A DNA stretch of 20,065 nucleotides from Bacillota bacterium. GTDB taxonomy: Bacteria; Bacillota_C; Negativicutes; Sporomusales; Sporomusaceae. The position numbers were made by a program, and so were the translations under genes. Shown here one piece after another: positions 14,127 to 20,065 of this stretch. Position 1 is the first letter of the stretch; every line of letters starts with the position of its first letter. The stretch spans positions 1-20,065 of the forward strand of contig JAEZQV010000356.1 in the NCBI GenBank assembly GCA_023441125.1, written 5' to 3'. The notes under the pieces were generated by a model that was not told the DNA's origin, did not search any database, and saw only the letters and a list, made by a program, of their open reading frames with translations.

Positions 14127-15977
14127 GTGGTACAAGAAAAGACAAAACAGATTATTATTGAAGACTATGACAGTGTCCGCGCTTACCAGGAAACCTTTGC
14201 CGTGCCAATGCCAACCGTGGATAAGGACGGCTCGATTGACGGCCTGCCGGCGCCCTATCCCCGGGTTGTGAACGGCGTGGAACGCAGCGGATACCGGATT
14301 TACGAACTGGGCCGGCAGGCGGCCGCTACCGGTATCCCTGTCCAGAATCCGATCCTGGGCCGCAATACAGCGGCAGAAACCTACCAAGAGTCGCTGGAAA
14401 TGTACAATATGGCCGCCAAGCTGGGGATTACCCTGTTCCACTTCGTGCACTCAGAGGCCACAAGGCATATTGATCCCTTAAAGGGCCGGGATCTGATTGA
14501 ACAATCCCGCGGCAAAGGCGGCATTACGCCGGCCGGTGAACGCGAACTGGTGGAACTGGGCGGCGGTGTGGTTCACCCCATGCGGATTAACGCCACCGGC
14601 GATACGCCGCATTTGTCGATTTTAAATGCGTTGATTGCCGGCTTTGATGGTACCGATATCGGTCCGGTCATCCATGTCCACTTTGGCGGCCGGGGCATTC
14701 ATGACTATAAGACCAAGGTGGTCAACGGCGTTAAAGCGCTGGAAATCTGTGCGGAAAATAACATGTTTGTGCAGATTGAATCCCATAAACATCTTAATAA
14801 CATTGGCGGTACCGACGGGATGGCGCTGGCCATGTGCCTGTTGGCCGAAGGTCTGGGGGTGCTGGCCGGTTTGCCGGCTGAGCTCAGCGCGGTGCAGATG
14901 AATGTGGCCGGTCTCAATCTGCTGGCTGATCTGGCCGTTATGAAGGCCTTCAAAGCAACCATGTGGAGCAAAAGCCTGATTGTGGTGCCGGAAACGTTCC
15001 AGAACCCGCCGGGAGACTTGATTGCCGAGTCGGCGCATTTCGCCCGCATGGCCATCAGCGCCAAACTGGGCGGGGCCAACTTCTACCGGCCGAAAGCTGC
15101 TGAGTCGGTGGGCATTCCGACCGGAGCCTCCATGGCCAAAGCGATCTGGGCCACGCAGAATGTCTTTGAAAACACGGTCGCGGTCGATATTCGCGATCCC
15201 TATATAGAAGAGCGCAAGCAGGAAATTTTAAGTGAAGCCATGGCCGTGCTGGAGAGTGTCCTGGGCCTCCCGCGCACCCTGGCGCCGGAGGAAATCAATG
15301 CCGCTTTCTGGCGGCAATATTCCAAAGACGAGCTGACTGAGAAAATTGTCCGGGCCGGCAAAGCCGGTATCATGGATTGTCCCCGGGCCGGCGGCTGGGA
15401 CCTGAAACGCCATGTGAAAACCCATCGCGACAAAGACGGCATCAAGCGCTACATCCCGGGTTTCACGCCGCTGGGCGTGGACGAGCGGCGCGTGGCCATC
15501 ACGGCCGAGCCGGTTGTGGTACCGGCCGAGAAAAAACCGACGCGCAAGCAGAAGATGGTGTTGGCTACCGTCGGCGCCGATGCGCATGTCATGGGCATCA
15601 ATATGATCCGGGAAGAATTTGAAAAGGCCGGTTTCGAAGTAATTTACATGCGGGGCATGAACTTGCCGGAAACCGTGGCCGAAGTGGCGGCTGAGGCCAG
15701 GGCCGAGATTGTCGGCGTAGCAAATTTGCTGGGATTAGGGCGGGAACTGTTCCCCCGGGTGCAGGACCGCCTGCAGCAGCTGGGACTCAGGGATAAGGTG
15801 GTCTTAATCGCCGGCGGCCGTATCAGCGAAAAGGAAGAAGAGCACTCTTTCTACGCCGAGAAAATGGCCCAAGAAGGTACCGGTTTCTTAGGGGTGGACG
15901 GGTTTTTCGGACCAGGCACCGATCCGGCGGAATGTGTCAAATGGACTGCAGCCGAGTGTGAAAGGAGAGGGATATAA
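14127..15977 (+). CDS. mgm: 2-methyleneglutarate mutase (adenosylcobalamin-dependent)
   Basis: A 616-residue carbon-skeleton mutase that interconverts 2-methyleneglutarate and (R)-3-methylitaconate. The first roughly 450 residues form the substrate-binding barrel. After a lysine-rich linker, the C-terminal B12-binding domain shows the base-off ligand motif D485-x-H487-x-x-G490 (G-A-D-A-H-V-M-G), G-V-A-N-L-L in the place of the usual S-x-L, and I-A-G-G-R. Start is GTG at 14127, with GGGAGGA about 8 bases upstream. The stop TAA shares a base with the ATG of mii. No cobalamin riboswitch is recognised upstream; the preceding space is taken up by the palindromic repeat. Confidence 0.94.
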   Translation: MVQEKTKQIIIEDYDSVRAYQETFAVPMPTVDKDGSIDGLPAPYPRVVNGVERSGYRIYELGRQAAATGIPVQNPILGRNTAAETYQESLEMYNMAAKLGITLFHFVHSEATRHIDPLKGRDLIEQSRGKGGITPAGERELVELGGGVVHPMRINATGDTPHLSILNALIAGFDGTDIGPVIHVHFGGRGIHDYKTKVVNGVKALEICAENNMFVQIESHKHLNNIGGTDGMALAMCLLAEGLGVLAGLPAELSAVQMNVAGLNLLADLAVMKAFKATMWSKSLIVVPETFQNPPGDLIAESAHFARMAISAKLGGANFYRPKAAESVGIPTGASMAKAIWATQNVFENTVAVDIRDPYIEERKQEILSEAMAVLESVLGLPRTLAPEEINAAFWRQYSKDELTEKIVRAGKAGIMDCPRAGGWDLKRHVKTHRDKDGIKRYIPGFTPLGVDERRVAITAEPVVVPAEKKPTRKQKMVLATVGADAHVMGINMIREEFEKAGFEVIYMRGMNLPETVAEVAAEARAEIVGVANLLGLGRELFPRVQDRLQQLGLRDKVVLIAGGRISEKEEEHSFYAEKMAQEGTGFLGVDGFFGPGTDPAECVKWTAAECERRGI

Positions 15978-17110
15978 TGTACGAAATGCAGCGTATTCCC
16001 TGCGTAATTATGCGGGGCGGCACAAGCAAGGCCATATTTTTAAAAGCCAATCATCTGCCTGCAGACAAGGTTCTTAGAGATAAAATGATTTTAGAAATCT
16101 TCGGCAGTCCCGATGTCCGGCAGATTGACGGCCTGGGCGGCGCCGACCCGTTGACCAGCAAACTGGCCATTATCGGCCCAGCCACCCATCCGGCGGCCGA
16201 CATTGATTACACCTTCGGCCAGGTCAGCATCACGGCGCCGTACATTGATTACAGCGGCAACTGCGGCAATATATCCTCGGCCGTCGGGCCGTTCGCGATT
16301 GATGAAGGCTTTGTCGCCGCTAAAGCGCCCACGACCACGGTACGCATTCATAATACCAATACCGGCAGAATCCTGGTGGCCGAAGTGCCGGTGGAAAATG
16401 GCCGGGCCAAAGTGAAAGGCGACTGCAAGATCGACGGCGTACCCGGCACCGGCGCCAGAATTATGCTGGACTTCTCGGGCACGGCCGGTTCGGCCACCGA
16501 TAAACTGCTGCCGACCGGCAAGCCGGTGGATACCATAACCACCAGCAAAGGCCTACTCGATATTTCCATTGTCGACGTCTCCAACCCCTGCATATTTATC
16601 CGCGCCAAAGACATCGGCATGACCGGCCGGGAAACGCCGCAGGCAGTCAACGGCAATCCGGCTCTGCTCACACTGCTCGAAGAAGTCCGGGCCCAGGCCA
16701 CCGTGATGATCGGCATGGCGCCGGACAGCGAAACGGCTACGCAAAAAAGTCCGGCCTTCCCCATGATTGCCTTTGTGGCGCCGGCTGCCGACTATGTTGA
16801 TTTTACCTCCGGCCAAACCATCCGTAAGGAGCAAGTGGACTTCTTAGCCAGGATGATGTTCATGCAGGTGCTGCATAAGACCTATCCGGGAACCGGTACG
16901 GCCTGCACGGGTGCGGCGGCAAAAATCCCGGGTACCATTGTCCACGAAGCCATTCCCCATATTGACAGCATCACTACTGTGCGGATTGGCCATCCGGCCG
17001 GGATTATCGAGATCGAAGCCGCCGTGGAAAACGGCGAGGTGACACGGGCTGCTTTTTCCCGCACCGCCCGCCGGATTATGGAAGGCTATGTGTATGTAAC
17101 CAACGACTGA
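15977..17110 (+). CDS. mii: 3-methylitaconate delta-isomerase (PrpF family)
   Basis: A 377-residue PrpF/diaminopimelate-epimerase-fold protein that converts (R)-3-methylitaconate to 2,3-dimethylmaleate. The start I-P-C-V-I-M-R-G-G-T-S-K is the PrpF signature. K62 in D-P-L-T-S-K-L-A occupies the position of the lysine I recall as the proposed catalytic base of E. barkeri Mii. The conserved G-N-C-G-N and the later T-G-T-A-C-T-G segment are also present. ATG 15977 overlaps the mgm stop (TAATG) and has AAGGAG upstream. PrpF proper isomerises aconitate in the methylcitrate cycle, but no prp genes are nearby. Confidence 0.93.
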   Translation: MYEMQRIPCVIMRGGTSKAIFLKANHLPADKVLRDKMILEIFGSPDVRQIDGLGGADPLTSKLAIIGPATHPAADIDYTFGQVSITAPYIDYSGNCGNISSAVGPFAIDEGFVAAKAPTTTVRIHNTNTGRILVAEVPVENGRAKVKGDCKIDGVPGTGARIMLDFSGTAGSATDKLLPTGKPVDTITTSKGLLDISIVDVSNPCIFIRAKDIGMTGRETPQAVNGNPALLTLLEEVRAQATVMIGMAPDSETATQKSPAFPMIAFVAPAADYVDFTSGQTIRKEQVDFLARMMFMQVLHKTYPGTGTACTGAAAKIPGTIVHEAIPHIDSITTVRIGHPAGIIEIEAAVENGEVTRAAFSRTARRIMEGYVYVTND

Positions 17111-17129
17111 AAAAACGGGAGTGAAGGGT

Positions 17130-18566
17130 GTGCAAGCAAATCTGCTGGTCTTTGATGTCGGCAGCACCTATACAAAACTGACGGCATTCCGGCTCAGGCA
17201 GGAAGAGCTTGAGTTTGTGGGCCGCTCCCAGGCGCCGACGACTATTCACGATATTGAAACAGGCATTCTGGCGGCCAGACAGGCTTTGGAACAAGGCGGT
17301 ATTACGGTAGCCGGCGATGCCCGGGTTTTTTCCACCAGCAGCGCTGCCGGCGGCCTGCGCATGGTGGCTTTGGGCTATATGCCGCGGGTAACTGCCAAGG
17401 CGGCTAAGGAAGTGGCTATGAGCGCCGGCGCCCGGGTTTTGGAAATCGTAAGTCATGAGGACCCGCCGGAATACCGCCTGCAGGTTTTGCAGGAAATAAA
17501 ACCGGATATCGTCCTCTTAGCCGGCGGCACCGATGGCGGCGATCAGGCGTCTATGCTGGAGAATGCCGGTATTATTGTCCATTCCAAAATCAAAGCTGTA
17601 ATTATCATTGCCGGCAATAAAGAAGCCCAGAGCCGGGTGGCGGGGATCTTCAGCGAGCATCATGTTCCTTACATCCGTGTTCCCAACGTAATGCCGACCA
17701 TCCACGAATTAAAAGTCAAGCCGGCCAGAGAAGCCATTCATGAACAGTTTATTAAACAGATTACGCTGGCCAAAGGCCTGCATAAATTACTGGACATTGT
17801 CTCTAACAAAAAAGTAATGCCCACCCCGGGCGCCGTGCTGTTAGGGGCTGAGCTCCTGGCGAGGGGGACCTTCCAGGAAAGAGGGGTCGGCGATGTCCTG
17901 ATTATTGACATCGGCGGCGCCACGACCGATATCCACTCGGTGTTGCCTGATCTCGAGAAGTTAAGTATTGAAGAGAAAGGTCTCATTGTAAATAACGAAA
18001 AACAACCCTCTTACCGTACTGTCGAAGGCAACCTGGGGCTGCGTGTCAGCGCGACCGGTATTGTCGAGACGCTAGGCCCCCGCGGCGTATTGGCCAAAAT
18101 CGGTTACAGCAGTGAAGAACTGGTTGAGCAGCTTATCGCCTATAGCGAATTTTTGGAGAAAAACCCGGAACACATTGCCCAGTCGCAACTAGAGAAGCAA
18201 TTTGACCTGGCTTTGGCCAGCAGCGCTGTCGAAGTTGCCTTGAAACGGCATGCCGGGTACATTGCGCAGGATTTTAACCCGGTCATGGGGATTGTGCCGG
18301 GAACCCCGGTGGGCCGGGATTTGCGCCGGGTCCACTATGTGATTGCCGTAGGCGGAATCTTTACGCATGGCACCCGGGAAGATAAAGAGTTTATTCTGTC
18401 CGCAGCGTTTAAAAATCCCGGCATTTCCCTGCTGCCGCTTACGCCTCAGTTCATTATCGATGAGCAATATTTATTGTATGCGCTGGGTGCCATGGGGTCC
18501 CATTATGCTGACCTATGCAGCAGGTTTGCCAAACACTATTTTAAAATTGAACCTAAAGGGGAATGA
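17130..18566 (+). CDS. glmL: GlmL/MutL-family ATPase, probable reactivase for 2-methyleneglutarate mutase
   Basis: A 478-residue protein of the methylaspartate mutase accessory family (GlmL/MutL), with the actin/Hsp70-like ATPase fold. Phosphate-binding motifs are V-F-D-V-G-S-T-Y-T-K at the N-terminus and I-D-I-G-G-A-T-T-D-I in the middle. L-A-G-G-T-D-G-G-D and A-V-G-G-I-F-T-H-G are also typical. No glutamate mutase genes (glmS/glmE) are present, while a B12-dependent mutase lies two genes upstream, so I infer that it exchanges damaged cobalamin on Mgm. GTG 17130 is preferred, with GGAG 8 bases upstream; GTG 17121 (three residues longer) has the G-rich stretch directly against it and is less likely. 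The stop overlaps the ATG at 18563. Confidence 0.88.
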   Translation: MQANLLVFDVGSTYTKLTAFRLRQEELEFVGRSQAPTTIHDIETGILAARQALEQGGITVAGDARVFSTSSAAGGLRMVALGYMPRVTAKAAKEVAMSAGARVLEIVSHEDPPEYRLQVLQEIKPDIVLLAGGTDGGDQASMLENAGIIVHSKIKAVIIIAGNKEAQSRVAGIFSEHHVPYIRVPNVMPTIHELKVKPAREAIHEQFIKQITLAKGLHKLLDIVSNKKVMPTPGAVLLGAELLARGTFQERGVGDVLIIDIGGATTDIHSVLPDLEKLSIEEKGLIVNNEKQPSYRTVEGNLGLRVSATGIVETLGPRGVLAKIGYSSEELVEQLIAYSEFLEKNPEHIAQSQLEKQFDLALASSAVEVALKRHAGYIAQDFNPVMGIVPGTPVGRDLRRVHYVIAVGGIFTHGTREDKEFILSAAFKNPGISLLPLTPQFIIDEQYLLYALGAMGSHYADLCSRFAKHYFKIEPKGE

Positions 18567-18568
18567 GT

Positions 18569-19432
18569 ATGAAACAAACTAGTGTATTGCGACAATTGCT
18601 GGCAGGTAAAGGCATTGTTGTGGCGCCCGGGGCGCATGACGCGCTCACCGCCAAAATTATTGAAAAGACCGGCTTTCCGGCCGTGTATATGACCGGTTAC
18701 GGACAGGCTGCCAGCCATCTGGGCAAGCCCGATGTGGGGCTCTTAACCATGAGTGAAATGGTAGCCAGGGCGGCTAATATTGTAGAGGCCGTGAACATAC
18801 CGGTTATCGCCGATGCGGATACCGGTTTTGGCAATGCCGTTAATGTCATGCGGACGGTGCGCGAATACGAAAAAGCCGGGGTGGCCGCTATTCAGCTGGA
18901 AGATCAGGTCGCGCCGAAAAAATGCGGTCACATGACCGGCCGGCAGGTTGTACCTCAGGCGGAAATGGTCGGCAAAATCAAAGCCGCCGTGGATGCCCGC
19001 CGGGGTGAAGACCTGCTGATTATTGCCCGGACCGATGCCCGTACCGTGCATGGCATCGAGGAAGCGCTGGCCCGGGGAAAGGCCTATGAAGAAGCCGGGG
19101 CCGACATCCTGTTTATCGAATCACCGGAAAGCCTGGAAGAAATGAAAAAAATTACTGCGGTTTTCAAAGTGCCGGTGCTGGCCAACATGGTAGAAGGCGG
19201 CCGGACACCGCTCTTACCCGTCAATGAACTGGCGGCGCTTGGCTATAAGCTGGTTATTTTCCCGACTGCGTCCACCTACACCATGGCCCGGGCGATGACT
19301 TCGCTGATGGAGAGTCTTAGGGAGACCGGAACTACCGCCGGCATGATGGCGCAGATGGTGACCTTTACCGAGTTTAATGAGCTAATTGGGTTACCGGCCA
19401 TCAGAGAGCTTGAAAGCACCTATGTAAAATAG
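18569..19432 (+). CDS. dml: 2,3-dimethylmalate lyase
   Basis: A 287-residue isocitrate lyase/PEP mutase-family enzyme that cleaves (2R,3S)-2,3-dimethylmalate to propionate and pyruvate, the last step of the pathway. Signatures are A-D-A-D-T-G-F-G (D82 and D84, Mg binding), Q-L-E-D-Q at 109-113 and the catalytic K-K-C-G-H at 117-121. ATG 18569 is preferred because AAAGGGG ends 7 bases upstream. ATG 18563 (two residues longer) overlaps the previous stop as ATGA but sits only 1 base from the same site. 2-Methylisocitrate lyase is closely related, but there is no methylcitrate gene set here. Confidence 0.93.
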   Translation: MKQTSVLRQLLAGKGIVVAPGAHDALTAKIIEKTGFPAVYMTGYGQAASHLGKPDVGLLTMSEMVARAANIVEAVNIPVIADADTGFGNAVNVMRTVREYEKAGVAAIQLEDQVAPKKCGHMTGRQVVPQAEMVGKIKAAVDARRGEDLLIIARTDARTVHGIEEALARGKAYEEAGADILFIESPESLEEMKKITAVFKVPVLANMVEGGRTPLLPVNELAALGYKLVIFPTASTYTMARAMTSLMESLRETGTTAGMMAQMVTFTEFNELIGLPAIRELESTYVK

Positions 19433-19450
19433 AGAATACCATGCTGATAA
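19425..19450 (+). promoter_or_regulatory. Possible sigma-28 (SigD/FliA)-type promoter for the chemoreceptor gene
   Basis: TAAA (19425-19428), 14 bases, then GCTGATAA (19443-19450) resembles the motility sigma factor consensus TAAA-N15-GCCGATAA, with one mismatch and a spacer one base short. It lies about 100 bases before a gene of chemotaxis type, which is the kind of gene such promoters drive. It overlaps the end of dml and the 5' arm of the terminal hairpin, so it may be chance. Confidence 0.3.
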
Positions 19451-19488
19451 ACGCCGAAATGCTTTGTTGCCTGCGGCGTTTTCGGCAT
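19441..19488 (+). terminator. Hairpin at the end of the nicotinate operon
   Basis: ATGCTGATAAACGCCG pairs with CGGCGTTTTCGGCAT over 15 base pairs with one bulged T and a 17-base loop, starting 9 bases after the dml stop. A T-rich stretch lies within the 3' arm rather than after it, so termination may use the shorter inner stem AAACGCCG/CGGCGTTT. Its position between the last pathway gene and an unrelated gene supports a terminator role. Confidence 0.55.
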
Positions 19489-19551
19489 GTTAAGATAGTA
19501 CCATGAATTATTACGGAATGGACTAAAAAACGAGTGACGGAGGGTCGAATT

Positions 19552-20065
19552 ATGTCGGAAAGAGATAAGGCTATCTTGGATAGTCTGCTGTATGCTTTAC
19601 CGGTAATCCAGCAAGCACTGCAAAATGATGCCGGGGTAACCCTTACCGACCGGGAGAAGTTTATACTGTACAAACCCGGCAAAAAGCTTGATCTGAAAGT
19701 ACCGCAGGACCAGCCTATCAAAGCGGGCAGCGGAGTCTATACCGCCATTCATGAAAAGCGGCGGGTCGCCATGCGGTTTGATAAAACATTGTACGGCTTG
19801 CCGTATACTTCGGTGGCCGTACCGGTTTTTAACGATGAGCAGAAAGTCATTGGCGCTATTGCTATCACCCAGCCGGTCGAACTGCAGGAATCGATGAAAC
19901 AGATGGCCAGTGAACTGCTGGACAGCATCAATATCTTGGCGGCCACTACGCAGGAAATTTCCGCGCAGACCCAGGAGATCGCCGCTACCGGCCGGACGCT
20001 GGCGCAGGTAGCCAGTGACTCGCAGGTCCGGGTGCAAGAGACCGACCAGGTGCTGGGCCTGATCA
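19552..20065 (+). CDS. Soluble methyl-accepting chemotaxis-type protein (5' part, runs off the window)
   Basis: The frame from ATG 19552 stays open to the window end (171 codons) and is preceded by GGAGGG 7 bases before the start. No signal peptide or transmembrane segment is present, so it should be cytosolic. Residues 1 to about 110 form a small sensor-like alpha/beta domain with K-F-I-L-Y-K-P-G-K-K-L-D-L-K, then G-S-G-V-Y-x-A-I-H-E-K-R-R-V and S-V-A-V-P-V-F. From about residue 112 a heptad-like helix begins, with Q-E-I-S-A-Q-T-Q-E-I-A-A-T, as in chemoreceptor signalling domains. Short cytoplasmic receptors of this make are familiar in anaerobic Bacillota. The ligand is unknown; sensing nicotinate or a pathway intermediate is only suggested by position. 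Confidence 0.75.
   Translation, partial: MSERDKAILDSLLYALPVIQQALQNDAGVTLTDREKFILYKPGKKLDLKVPQDQPIKAGSGVYTAIHEKRRVAMRFDKTLYGLPYTSVAVPVFNDEQKVIGAIAITQPVELQESMKQMASELLDSINILAATTQEISAQTQEIAATGRTLAQVASDSQVRVQETDQVLGLI

Noticed and set aside
1..20065. CRISPR arrays, tRNA or rRNA genes, selenocysteine insertion elements
   Set aside because: No regularly spaced direct repeats or tRNA/rRNA-like sequence were seen. The known E. barkeri enzyme's selenium is not selenocysteine, and no in-frame TGA interrupts the intact genes.

Overview
The window carries what looks like a nearly complete anaerobic nicotinate (vitamin B3) fermentation cluster, all on the + strand. It matches gene for gene the pathway known from Eubacterium barkeri: nicotinate -> 6-hydroxynicotinate -> 1,4,5,6-tetrahydro-6-oxonicotinate -> 2-formylglutarate -> 2-(hydroxymethyl)glutarate -> 2-methyleneglutarate -> 3-methylitaconate -> 2,3-dimethylmaleate -> 2,3-dimethylmalate -> propionate + pyruvate. 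The oxygen-sensitive enzyme types (FeS dehydratases, ferredoxin-dependent reductase, B12 mutase), the strong GGAGG-type ribosome binding sites with GTG/TTG starts, and a soluble chemoreceptor-like gene at the end suggest an anaerobic member of the Bacillota. A Sporomusa/Pelosinus-like Negativicute is my guess; the sequence does not prove it.

Layout. Positions 1-45 hold the last codons of what is probably the 2Fe-2S subunit of nicotinate dehydrogenase. It is followed by a one-piece molybdopterin subunit (84-2429), where E. barkeri has two separate subunits. Two paralogous MFS transporters of the NiaP/aromatic-acid type follow (2724-4082 and 4321-5640). Each is preceded by a decayed remnant of the C-terminus of another molybdenum hydroxylase. 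After a strong hairpin (5667-5695) comes the pathway block proper: enamidase (ena), 6-hydroxynicotinate reductase (hnr), a UPF0280/ApbE-like protein, an 'amino acid synthesis' (DUF1185) protein, hgd, hmd, dmdA, dmdB, mgm, mii, a GlmL/MutL-like reactivase and dml. Most neighbours are separated by only a few bases or overlap, as in one operon.

The exception is the dmdB-mgm gap. It is filled by a 158-bp long palindrome with 18-bp terminal inverted repeats (13921-14078), apparently a MITE-like repeat that supplies the dmdB stop codon. A hairpin after dml (19441-19488) marks the probable end of the operon. The last gene (19552 to the window end, truncated) starts a soluble methyl-accepting chemotaxis-type protein, with a possible sigma-28-type promoter upstream.

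How the genes work together: the transporters bring in nicotinate. The Mo enzyme hydroxylates it, Hnr reduces the ring, and Ena opens it with release of ammonia. Hgd and Hmd make the substrate of the B12-dependent carbon-skeleton mutase Mgm, which the GlmL-like ATPase probably reactivates. Mii, DmdAB and Dml finish to propionate and pyruvate. The two genes without an assigned step are the most interesting: the UPF0280 protein next to hnr (E. barkeri Hnr carries a covalent flavin, so this is a candidate flavin transferase) and the DUF1185 protein.
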